Source of the DNA: Thalassia testudinum
Lineage: Eukaryota > Streptophyta > Magnoliopsida > Alismatales > Hydrocharitaceae
Direction: 5' to 3'
Assembly: GCA_037157565.1 (NCBI GenBank)
Contig: JAZHRO010000024.1
Span: 210,923,501 to 210,987,500 of the forward strand
Length of the DNA stretch: 64,000 nucleotides
Positions 23,893 to 33,306 of the stretch are shown here, piece after piece. A model generated the notes under the pieces. The model saw nothing but the letters and a program-made list of their open reading frames with translations, had not been told where the DNA came from and made no database searches. How positions within the stretch are numbered: position 1 is the stretch's first letter; every line of letters starts with the position of its first letter. A program made the position numbers and the translations under genes.

Positions 23893-24144
23893 TTCCCCAG
23901 TGGTTTGATCAGGCCGCGAGGCCATATTCGTGTCCGACAGGTTTTGAGGTTCGACCGCCATTAACGCACATTGAAGCAGCTTCTCCCGCGCTCCAGGCTT
24001 GAGGACTCCAGGTCTCCAGCTGCTGCGGAGTACGGGGAGTCTTGCGAAGGCAGCCAGCCAGCAACCTATGCAAATAGAAGCCGCAGCTGCAGAAGCCAGG
24101 CCGCGGTCTCCCAGCAGGCGCACGCGAGGAACGGTCTGCGTTTA

Positions 24145-24187
24145 GTCCCACATCGGTAAGCCTCACACCCGTTCCACTGTTTAAATT
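24145..24187 (+). promoter_or_regulatory. snRNA-type USE plus TATA-like box in A 5' LTR
   Basis: GTCCCACATCG (24145-24155) matches RTCCCACATCG exactly. TTTAAATT follows at 24180-24187, 24 nt later. This is separate from the Pol II TATA box at 23241 and lies about 0.9 kb downstream of it. A TTTT run near 24451 could end a Pol III transcript. Activity is unproven. Confidence 0.6.
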
Positions 24188-25135
24188 GATTTCGTGCACT
24201 AGCCTTATTGCCTCAGTACACGGGGTGAGGTCCCCTTACACCCGCCCGGTTACCCGGTCTCGTCCGCGCTCACACCCCGCGGACCTGACCCGACCCGACT
24301 TAGACTGACCTGCACTCCTCGCCCACCATGCACGCCGGTGGGCCTGGACCCGGGCGTGACCCGAACCCGATTACCCGGTAGCTCTGGGAGAGCTTTCCCA
24401 AGAGTGGTTTCAGAGAGAAAGAGAGACGCGGGGGAGGAGGGTAGAGTAGGTTTTGCCTCTGACGAAAAACTCTGAAGTGTGCAGGCACAGGCGAAGAAGA
24501 AGACCCGCGGAAGAAGAAGGAGCTGCACTGTAGCAAATGCATAGTTAAGTCGTCTAAGCACCGGGTCAGACGACGGAAGGTCAGCAGCCAGAGCAGGAAA
24601 GAAGGCAAGCTGAAGAAGAAGGAAGAGCAACGGCCAAAGCAGAAGAAGAAGAAAGGAAGACTTAGTAGCTGAAGGCAGAAGCTCTGCAGCCATAAAGAAG
24701 AAAAGGGAAAAGAGAAAGGGTCACCACAATTGCAGAAAAAGAAGAAGAGAGGCCAAGACAGAAACCAAGGAAGAAGAAGAAAGAGATCTGAAGAGGAGCA
24801 TCACCTCTGCAGAACGAAGAAGAAGAAGAGCATCACCATTGAAGAAGAAGAACATCACCTCTGCAGAACAAAGAGAAAGAAGGAGATCTAAAGAAAGAGA
24901 GAAAGAAGAGCATCCCCTCTGCAGAACAAAGAGAAAACAACAAATTCTTTCCCTCTCTCTTTCTTTTTGTAAAAGAAACATGTATATCTCTAGAATACAA
25001 CTTGCTCCCTGAGTTCGACCTCGGGAACTCTTTTATTTTCCGAGTAAAAAAATTATATTTGAAGTGTTGGTAATAACCGGCTTTACTACAACGTTATAAC
25101 AAACTAAAACCCGGTTGAAACTAGCAACTCCATTT

Positions 25136-25153
25136 TGGCGCCGTTGCCGGGGA
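25136..25153 (+). promoter_or_regulatory. Primer binding site, tRNA-Asp type
   Basis: TGGCGCCGTTGCCGGGGA starts three nt after the LTR and is complementary to the 3' end of plant tRNA-Asp, the usual primer for Athila/Tat elements. The segment 25140-25161 can also fold on itself (GCCGTTGC / GCAACGGC, loop CGGGGA), so part of the site would be paired in the RNA. Confidence 0.93.
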
Positions 25154-26214
25154 GCAACGGCTATTCTAGAGGTAAACATTCCTGTTTCTTTTAATTTCTG
25201 ATAATCTCCTCTTTTGTGCAGTTACAGGAGCTCAAGAAGACAAGCAACCACACGACAACCACTCCGAAGACAGGTAAATCTTTCCTCTCACTATTAACCC
25301 CTAAACTCTAAAGAGGAAGAAAAGAAAAGAACAAGCAATATAGGGCTAACCTGTCTTCCATACTTAGTAACCATAAAGAGTTGCATGTTTTCAACTCATC
25401 ACTCCTGCACACTATTAAGGGTATTTAAGGGCTAACACATTCTTGCTTGAGCCCTAATTGCCCAACAAAGAGTTAAATGGACCAAGTAGAGCCAACATAA
25501 GGTTAAACAATAGGATTTCAGTTGAGACACACCCCTTAATCAAGAATTGAGGAAATCCAAAAGAGGTGTGCCCAAACCATTGATTGAAAATAATTAACAA
25601 GAAAAATCCTAAACAATTGGCTCTCTCTAAACACTTGAACCCTAAAAGAAAGGACCCAAAAAGCTCTCAAAGAAAACAAGAGGTAAAGTTGACCCCTTTG
25701 GGTTAACCAACCTTAAATTAGGTCACTCTTTGCACTTAAAAAGACTAAAGTTCAAGTGAAACCTTAAGCACCCTGATCTTAAAATTGGTAGACTTAAGAG
25801 GTCAAGATCCCCATTCTGGTCTACCTGGAACCGCAGTGACAAGAGAGGTCGGGTGGGGGAAACCCTGTAACCCGTGGGGACGCTCTACCGTGTAGGGGTC
25901 TTCGTGGGACTCTCCCTCTCTGGCTGCCCAGGTAATTCTCAGGTGGGCGATCTTTCTGATCAAGGGGTCCATCTGCCCCGCACCTCTATAGTCACCCAAC
26001 ACATTTTTTGGGTGCCTTGATTGGGTCCAGCACCTTCTAAACTTACCTCTTCCAACTGTGCATGTACGGAAGGAGGTCCCTAGGACCACCCTTAAGACCT
26101 CCATTAGAAATTCACTCTCGTCAAGGCCAAGCCTCGACGCCCGTGTTTGTGCAGCAACACCCTCACATTATTCTCTCTTCTGATTCAGAACCAAGTTCTT
26201 CTTCTTCCCCCATC
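25154..26214 (+). other. Element A untranslated leader
   Basis: No long ORF. 25800-26030 is closely matched by element B's leader (48200-48058 and 45262-45240, minus strand), including 'GTGGGGGAAACC' and 'GGGTGCCTTGATTGGGTCC'. An upstream in-frame ATG at 26062 adds 51 residues that are not gag-like; I prefer the ATG at 26215. Confidence 0.8.
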
Positions 26215-26694
26215 ATGGCTCAGCCAGTTGAGGAAGAAAATAATCTGGAACACCAGCTCCAGCGACTCAATGACCTCTTCCAAAACTTCGTGCACCCACC
26301 ACAGCGTCCTATGATGCGGGACCACTACAATCCTGCTGCGGTGGCCATTGAGCCTCGAGTCAGAATCCCGATTGGAGGACCTGATTCCGAACTAAAGCCC
26401 AACATGATTCATGCTATACCTAAATTCCATGGGCTTAATTCTGAAGATCCCTTCCAGCACATCAAACAGCTAAAGCATCTGGCCCACACTTTTGGATCAG
26501 ATGCGCAAAATCGGGATATTCTTCTCATGAAGATGTTCTCCTTTTCTCTTATGGACAAGGCCGCCCATTGGTATCAAACTCAGACCCGGCCGATCAACAC
26601 TTGGGAAGAACTTCAATCCGAATTTTTGAAAAAGTTTTTTCCCGTTGGTCGGACCAACGCCTTGCGCCATCAGATTACACACTTCACTCAATAA
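26215..26694 (+). pseudogene. Element A gag, N-terminal part up to an in-frame TAA
   Basis: Gag forms the virus-like particle. From MAQPVEEENN the frame shows Athila gag features: PRVRIPIGGPDSELKPNMIH (about residues 46-65), FHGLNSEDPFQHIK and the retrotransposon gag core with DKAAHWYQTQTRPINTWEEL and FLKKFFP (about 113-144). A TAA at 26692-26694 interrupts it within the conserved core; the same frame continues at once with recognisable gag. The stop is consistent with a C-to-T change. Its truncated product would lack most of the capsid region. Confidence 0.85.
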
Positions 26695-29124
26695 TCAGGA
26701 GAACCTCTCCATGAGGCATGGGATCGTTTTCAGGATCTCATGAGAAAGTGCCCCCATCACGGAGTTCCTAAATGGGAACAAGTCCAATCTTTTTACCAGG
26801 GACTCCGTGAGGACATCCGCCTTTTCGTCAATGCAACTTGCGGAGGAAACATCATGGGTCAACATGAAGACACCGTATGGGAGATTCTCGAAAATATGTG
26901 CGAGAACTCCATCAACAATGACTCCATGGGATTATTCGACAGGACGAATACCCGCGCAGCGACGAATCTTAAGGGGGCACATGAGACGCAGGGCCTGTCC
27001 GCATCAGTCGACCTGGAATTAATGGCCAGTCGATTGGACAAGGTCTCAATCATTGAAAAGAAGGTGGAAGAGCTGACTCAGCACTTGCAGCGAGCCACCT
27101 CTGCGCGTAACTCCTTTGCACAACCTCCTTCCACACAGGAGACTGTGCAAAACATCCTCCACCGATCCTCCCCTGGGATGGATCCATATCCATCCCCATC
27201 TGATTCTTGGACTGGAAGATCATCCGATCCTTTCTACACCAGCCGGGGAAACTCCATTCCTCCTTTCCCTGACTCTCAGGAGGTTCCTCAGATCTGCGAG
27301 GACCTCAACGCCATCCAGAACGACCCATTCTCCAACACTTACAACCCTGGATGGCGAAACCATCCAAATTTTCAGTGGGCGGGAAATTCCCAAACCCAAA
27401 GACCACCTTTTCAGTCCCGCCCACAGCCCTCTCGTCACTACCAGCCGCCTCAGCCTCGGCCCAACCCTACTTATCCATCAGGGCCAAATCAAGATCAAAT
27501 GTCCTTAATCCTCCAGACTCTGGCTGACATTCAAAAATCGAATGCGGCTATTCAAAAACAGCACAAGGACGAGCTTACTGAAGTTAAAACTCAACTGGCC
27601 CAGTTGGCAAATTCTCGCCAACCAGGCACACTCCCTTCCCAACCTCTTCCTAACCCAAATAACGTGCCAACCCAGAAGCGCGTTATGAATCCAAATTTAG
27701 GCCACGCTCAATGGATTTATCAGGCTCCTACTGCTCCATCTCCAGACGAGATGGAAGCCTCAACTTCTTATGCAGGATTTCAGCAGCAGCCACCCCTCCT
27801 ACTAAACCCAAACCAAAATCAGGCCGGATTAAATTCTGTAACAACACGTAGTGGTAAGACAACTCAAGACCCACATTATCTAAACCACTCCCAGCCTGAT
27901 AACCATGACCCTAGGATAGTTATCCAAGGTACCACTGTTCCAGATCCACAACCTGAACCTATCCTAGAAGAACCAACCAAGATCCCGTTTCCCGAGGCCC
28001 TGACCAAGGGAAAGAAGACCACCAAACCTGTGGCCCTTGAGGAGGACCTGGTCAAGCTCTTTGAGCAGGTCCACATAAACATCCCCTTGATGGATGCAAT
28101 CCGCCACGTACCAGCTTACGCACGATTTCTAAAGAATATATGTACACCCCAGCGTAAGCCGCGAACCAAGGGAGGGAGCCCAATTGTTCTGTCAGAGCAA
28201 GCCAGCTCTGTAATCCTTAGTAGACTCCCACCCAAGGCAAAAGATCCTGGAACTCCCCTGATCTCCTGTAAGATAGGTGGTACCCAATTTGATAGAGCAT
28301 TGTTAGACTTAGGTGCATCTATAAATCTGATACCCACATCCTTACTTGACCATCTAGAAGAATCTGAGCTGAAACCAACCGAGGTGACATTACAATTAGC
28401 AGATCGATCTATAAAGTCACCAAAAGGGATTCTCGAGGATGTTATCGTGAGAGTGCGGGATTTCTATTTTCCAGTGGACTTTATAGTCTTAGACATGGAT
28501 GCACCTGAGAACCCTAGGGATACACCAATCATTCTAGGGAGACCTTTCTTGGCTACTGCTAGAGCCAACATCAGCTGTGAGGAGGGCCAAATAGAGCTTA
28601 AGTTTGGAGATCAAACACTGAAAATTGATATATTTAAGGCCCAACAAGGAATTAATTGCGGCGTCATCGAGCAAATTTGTGACATCAAGACTTTGGTTGA
28701 TGAATCACACCTCCAGAATGACTTGAGTATGCCTCATCAACCACAGAAGGATCTTGACCCGCAAACGGAGGAGTCAAATCCAGATGTGAACAATCCAGTA
28801 ACTCCCACCCTTGAACCTCACATCTATACTGAACCACCCGCTGCTGCTGAAAACCCCATCCTCGAACTGAAACCCCTTCCTGCTCACTTAAAATACGTCT
28901 TTTTGGGTTCTAATCAGACCCTTCCTGTGATCATCAATTCCAACCTCAGTCCTGAACAGGAATCCCGTCTGATTGTTGTCCTCCAGCAACATCGCAGAGC
29001 CATCGGATGGACTCTCGATGATTTGACTGGAATAAGTCCCTCTTATTGTACTCATCATATCTATTCAGAAGAGGGCACACGACCTTCTCGTGAAATGCAG
29101 AGACGCTTAAACCCCAATCTGTAG
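26695..29124 (+). pseudogene. Element A gag C-terminal part and aspartic protease
   Basis: The frame continues from gag with MRKCPHHGVPKWEQ (26740) through a long Pro/Gln-rich spacer to the protease, which cuts the polyprotein. The active-site motif is DLGAS with the Asp codon at 28306, residue 523 counted from 26740, followed by a flap-like region and the IILGRPFL motif. No CCHC knuckle is visible in gag. The start of the RT region lies at the end (SPSYCTHHIYSEEG, RRLNPNL). An in-frame TAG at 29122-29124 separates it from pol; it too is consistent with a C-to-T change. Confidence 0.88.
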
Positions 29125-31761
29125 GAGGTCGTGAAAAAGGAGATCATCAAGTGGTTAGATGCCGGAATCATCTACCCGATCTCCGATAGTCGTTGGGTGA
29201 GCCCAATTCAGGTCGTGCCCAAGAAGGCAGGACTCACCACTATAACGACTGAGACCGGAGAAATCATTCCTACCCGATTAGCCAACTCGTGGAGAGTCTG
29301 TATAGATTACCGTCGACTCAATTCCTCCACGAAGAAGGATCATTTCCCACTACCCTTCATTGATCAAATTCTCGAAAAACTAGCGGGAAATAGGTTCTTC
29401 TGCTTTCTTGACGGGTACTCCGGTTATAACCAGGTGGCAATCCATCCTGAGGACCAAGAAAAGACCACGTTCACCTGCCCCTTCGGAACATACGCTTTCC
29501 GAAGGATGCCTTTCGGTCTTTGCAATGCACCCGCTACTTTTCAGCGATGCATGCTTGCCATATTCTCAGATATGGTAGGTGATTATCTGGAAGTCTTCAT
29601 GGATGACTTTTCAGTTTTCGGAGCATCATTCGACGATTGCCTCCAACACTTGGTCCAGATACTCAGGCGGTGCATCGATGTGAATTTGGTTCTTTCCTGG
29701 GAAAAGAGCCATTTCATGGTGCCTGAGGGAATTGTCCTGGGACACTCAATTTCGGAGAAAGGTATCCAAGTGGATCGAGCTAAGGTTAATCTGATTTCTC
29801 ACCTTCCTATGCCTAGCTCGATCAGGGACATCCGATCCTTTTTAGGGCATGTCGGTTTTTATCGACGATTTATCCCGGATTTTTCAAAAATCGCACGCCC
29901 CCTGACCACTCTTCTCTCCAAGGATGTTCCCTTCGAAATCTCCAAGGAATGCACTCAAGCATTTGAAATCTTGCGTGACCGAGTCACCCAAGCACCGATC
30001 CTAAAGTCCCCTGATTGGTCTCAACCCTTTGAGATCATGTGTGATGCATCCGACTTCGCTGTAGGAGCGGTTTTGGGGCAGAAAAATGACAAGAAACCTG
30101 TGGTCATTTACTACGCCAGCAAAACACTCGATGAGGCTCAGCGTAACTATACAGTTACTGAGAAAGAGCTGCTAGCTGTAGTATTTGCCCTAGAGAAGTT
30201 CAGATCGTACCTTCTGGGTTCCCATGTCATCATATACTCGGATCACACGGCTGTGAGGCATCTCCTTGCGAAGAAGGACGCGAAACCTCGATTAATCCGA
30301 TGGATCTTGCTGTTGCAAGAATTTGACCTTGAGATTCGCGACAAAGCGGGAAAACAAAACGTGGTAGCTGATCACTTGTCCCGTCTTCCTTCTGAAATAA
30401 TTGACCCCTCCGGACCCATCACGGAGCATTTTCCCGATGAGCACCTGCTGACTATTGGTACTAGCCTTCCATGGTTCGCTAATATTGTAAATTACTTGGC
30501 ATCTCATCAGACCCCGTCCGATTGGCCGAAGGCCAAGAAAGACAAATTACGCTCCGATGCCAAGTATTACATTTGGGAAGACCCGTACCTCTTCCGCATA
30601 GGTGCCGTTCAGATCATCCGGAGATGTGTCCCGGAAGGGGAAGTCAACAATATCCTCTCTTTCTGCCATGACCAGGCATGCGGTGGCCATTTTGCCGGGC
30701 ATAAAATCGCATCAAAAGTCCTCCAGTGCGGCTTTTACTGGCCCACACTGTTCAAAGACGCATACAGTCATTGCAAAGCATGCAGTCGTTGCCAGACTTT
30801 GGGCAACATGAGCCATCGCGACATGATGCCTATGCAACCGATTCTAGTATGCGAAATCTTTGATGTTTGGGGGATTGATTTTATGGGCCCCTTTCCTGTT
30901 TCGGATGGTTTCGAATTCATTCTGTTGGCTGTGGACTACGTGTCCAAATGGATCGAAGCCATACCGACCCGAACCTGTGATCACAAAATCGTCCTCAAAT
31001 TCATTCATCAACACATTTTCTCAAGGTTCGGGATTCCTCGTGCAATAATCTCTGATGGGGGGACCCATTTCACAAATGCTCAGTTTAGGTCACTGATGAC
31101 CAAATACGGGGTGTCTCACCGAATCTCTACTCCTTACCACCCCCAAACTAATGGTCTAGCTGAGCTGTCTAATCGGGAGATCAAGAAAATCCTGCAAGTC
31201 ACTGTTCGACCTGACAGGAAGGACTGGTCGTCCCGACTTCCGGAAGCATTGTGGGCCTATAGGACCGCCCACAAGACCCAATTGGGCATGTCTCCCTTTA
31301 GATTGGTGTACGGAAAGGCATGCCACCTTCCCGTCGAACTGGAGCATAAAGCCTATTGGGCAGTACGGAACTGTAATCTGGATCTTTCTAAGGCTGGGAC
31401 CCACAGAAAACTCCAAATCAGCGAGATCGATGAATTACGCAGAGACGCGTACGAGAACTCGCAAATCTACAAGGAGCGGGTTAAAGCCTTCCATGACAAA
31501 CACATCTCGAGAAAGATCTTTCATCCTGGTCAAAAGGTCCTACTCTTTGATGCCCGACTCAAACTCTTCCCAGGAAAACTGAGATCTAAGTGGGTCGGAC
31601 CATATTTGGTCCGACAGGTTTTTGGAAATGGAGCAATCGAAATCAGTCCACTCAGCCACGATTCTGAACCTTTCATCGTGAACGGTCAGAGACTCAAGCC
31701 GTTCATTGATGTAACTTCTACTGATTTGGCTGAGGCATCTTATATCCTCCTTTCCCCTTGA
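29125..31761 (+). CDS. Element A pol: reverse transcriptase, RNase H, integrase
   Basis: This is 876 codons from the first Met (29131) with no internal stop. RT comprises about residues 1-270, with [11 protein letters not shown] (54-64) and the catalytic FMDDF (156-160). RNase H has Asp in MCDASDF (303-309), Glu in TEKELLAV (343-350) and Asp in IIYSDHTAV (367-375). Integrase has a zinc-binding H/H/C/C set (about 513-554, ending CKACSRC), catalytic Asp in VWGIDFMGP, Asp in IISDGGTHF (639-647) and Glu in [10 protein letters not shown], then a KWVGPY motif near 820. No chromodomain. All key residues are present. It lacks its own start, being part of the gag-pol frame interrupted just upstream, so production from this copy is doubtful. 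Confidence 0.95.
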   Translation, partial: EVVKKEIIKWLDAGIIYPISDSRWVSPIQVVPKKAGLTTITTETGEIIPTRLANSWRVCIDYRRLNSSTKKDHFPLPFIDQILEKLAGNRFFCFLDGYSGYNQVAIHPEDQEKTTFTCPFGTYAFRRMPFGLCNAPATFQRCMLAIFSDMVGDYLEVFMDDFSVFGASFDDCLQHLVQILRRCIDVNLVLSWEKSHFMVPEGIVLGHSISEKGIQVDRAKVNLISHLPMPSSIRDIRSFLGHVGFYRRFIPDFSKIARPLTTLLSKDVPFEISKECTQAFEILRDRVTQAPILKSPDWSQPFEIMCDASDFAVGAVLGQKNDKKPVVIYYASKTLDEAQRNYTVTEKELLAVVFALEKFRSYLLGSHVIIYSDHTAVRHLLAKKDAKPRLIRWILLLQEFDLEIRDKAGKQNVVADHLSRLPSEIIDPSGPITEHFPDEHLLTIGTSLPWFANIVNYLASHQTPSDWPKAKKDKLRSDAKYYIWEDPYLFRIGAVQIIRRCVPEGEVNNILSFCHDQACGGHFAGHKIASKVLQCGFYWPTLFKDAYSHCKACSRCQTLGNMSHRDMMPMQPILVCEIFDVWGIDFMGPFPVSDGFEFILLAVDYVSKWIEAIPTRTCDHKIVLKFIHQHIFSRFGIPRAIISDGGTHFTNAQFRSLMTKYGVSHRISTPYHPQTNGLAELSNREIKKILQVTVRPDRKDWSSRLPEALWAYRTAHKTQLGMSPFRLVYGKACHLPVELEHKAYWAVRNCNLDLSKAGTHRKLQISEIDELRRDAYENSQIYKERVKAFHDKHISRKIFHPGQKVLLFDARLKLFPGKLRSKWVGPYLVRQVFGNGAIEISPLSHDSEPFIVNGQRLKPFIDVTSTDLAEASYILLSP

Positions 31762-32713
31762 GCTTATTGCGCCCAGCCGATGGCGTAAAACTCAGCGCTT
31801 AACGGGAGGCAACCCGTCATTCTCTTTGAAAACCTGAAACTTGTTCTGACACCTTTCAGCACTCGAAGTTCACCCTTATAGACAGCCGACCCCAACTCAG
31901 ATGTTCGCATCTGAGATTTGAAATCGTCCGCAAAAATTCAACCCGACCCATCCACTCACCCAAATTTCTGTCTTAAGGAATGAACTAAGACCCCCTAGGT
32001 TACAATGAGGACATTGCAAATCTTAGACATGGGGGGGTATGAAAGTACAAAAACTCGTAAGAAAAGGTTTCAAACAAAAAATTCACATATGCCAAAAACA
32101 CCATAAAAATTAAAAAATTTTCGAAAAAGAACAAGAGGAAAAGAGGAGAAGGAAATTTTGCGAAGGAGAAAAGAAACAAAAGGAAAAAGGAGCACAAAAT
32201 TATGAGAAAAAGTGATAGTCATTAGTAAGGAACTAAGGAATTAACCTAAGTTCTAGACCTCATTCAAGAAAAGTGCACAATAAGATTAGCAAAGAATGCA
32301 AACCTTAGGCATTCTTGAATAGACTCTTAGTACCCATTAAGATCTGGACACTCCTCAAGAGGTTGAGGAAAATGAAAAGCTAAAGTATTAGGTCTAAGGC
32401 TTAGGGAGTATTCGGCCTCGTTAACTAATTTTTGGTTTACGGGACTCAGTAACCTAAGCACCCTAATCTCACACACAGCCTGGTTCAGTAAGCGTAAAAA
32501 TCAGAATCACGCAGAAGCGTCGCAAAAATCTGAAAAGAATACCTAGAATAGGAGCGGCCGATCAACACAAGTTGATTTGGACGAGTTCCCAGCGCAGAGA
32601 GGCGGGGAAATCCCCTCGAAGATGCGTAACAAAATATCATCTCCTCGGTGCTTGTCTCTTAGGATATTTACATATCCTACTGGGGGCATGTAAGCACTCT
32701 GCTGGTTCAGATT

Positions 32714-32859
32714 CCATGGATGGCATTATCTCGAAGTGTCAATTGCCAGGGTCTGGATTCGGCCACGGAATACCATGGATGGGATTATCTCGAAATCTCA
32801 ATAGCTAGGGTTCCGGGGGTTGCCATGGGCGGTGCTATCTCGAAGCATCGATCGCCAGG
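32714..32859 (+). repeat. Three copies of a 37-38-bp unit
   Basis: Units at 32714-32751, 32773-32810 and 32823-32859 share CCATGGATGG-N-ATTATCTCGAA-N4-TCAAT-N-GCCAGGG with differences. The same three-unit arrangement occurs in element B at about 17013-17162 on the other strand, although the flanks have diverged. Confidence 0.8.
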
Positions 32860-33295
32860 AACCCTTGAGGATTGATGATGGGAGCAAGGAATCTGATACA
32901 GACCGTGTTGAAAAGCCAATCCTAGGCTAGAACTAAAAAGAAAAAGAGAGAGAAAACTCTCCAAACAGAAAAACTTTCTATCTCTCTCTTACAAAACGCA
33001 CTGCGAACTGAGCCAGGGCTAAAATCATTTCAAGCACGGGTGCTTTAACCACGAAGTCCAATAAACCTTAGGTTAGTTCTTGTGGGCCTTAAAAACCTTT
33101 GCTAAAAGACTGAGGCTAAGGCTAGACAGATTTGGATCTTGATTGGTACTAGAGTACCTTTTAGGCCTATGGTCGGCATTCTAACCTAATCTATGCTCAA
33201 ATAAAAAAGGCACTTATCTAAAACTATTAAAAACTTCATGGTCTAGAACAAGGGTTGAAACCTTAAGTTTTTGCTAAGGGACTAGCAAAAGCTAG

Positions 33296-33306
33296 GCATG
33301 GGGGTA
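33296..33306 (+). promoter_or_regulatory. Polypurine tract of element A
   Basis: GCATGGGGGTA directly precedes the 3' LTR (TGATGAG at 33307). The identical 11-mer abuts the 3' LTRs of H1 (20529-20519) and B (16578-16568). Confidence 0.85.

Larger units (their letters stand above)
22317..25132 (+). repeat. Element A 5' LTR
   Basis: It starts TGATGAGAACC and ends CAACTCCA. In order it holds an inverted repeat at 23009-23039, a strong hairpin at 23136-23169, the TATA box at 23241, a second hairpin at 23870-23892, the USE/TATA-like module at 24145-24187, and an AG-rich tract (about 24590-24960) giving spurious frames. Against the 3' LTR it differs at 22331, 22940, 23002, 23119, 23348, 23421, 23462, 24608 and 24640. 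Confidence 0.96.
31762..33306 (+). other. Element A 3' non-coding region
   Basis: No env-like or other ORF. Contents are the motif CAGCGCTTAACGGGAGGCAA (from 31793) just after pol, an AG-rich tract (32100-32200), the triplicated unit at 32714-32859, a GGGACTAGCAAAAG box at about 33278, and the polypurine tract. Confidence 0.8.

Noticed and set aside
26692..29124. Programmed readthrough at the two gag-pol stops
   Set aside because: Sequence after the stops does not match the CARYYA-type context, the first stop is in the middle of the gag core, and both fit simple C-to-T changes.
31762..33306. env-like ORF after integrase of element A
   Set aside because: All frames are short and interrupted; the region holds repeats and AG-rich DNA only.
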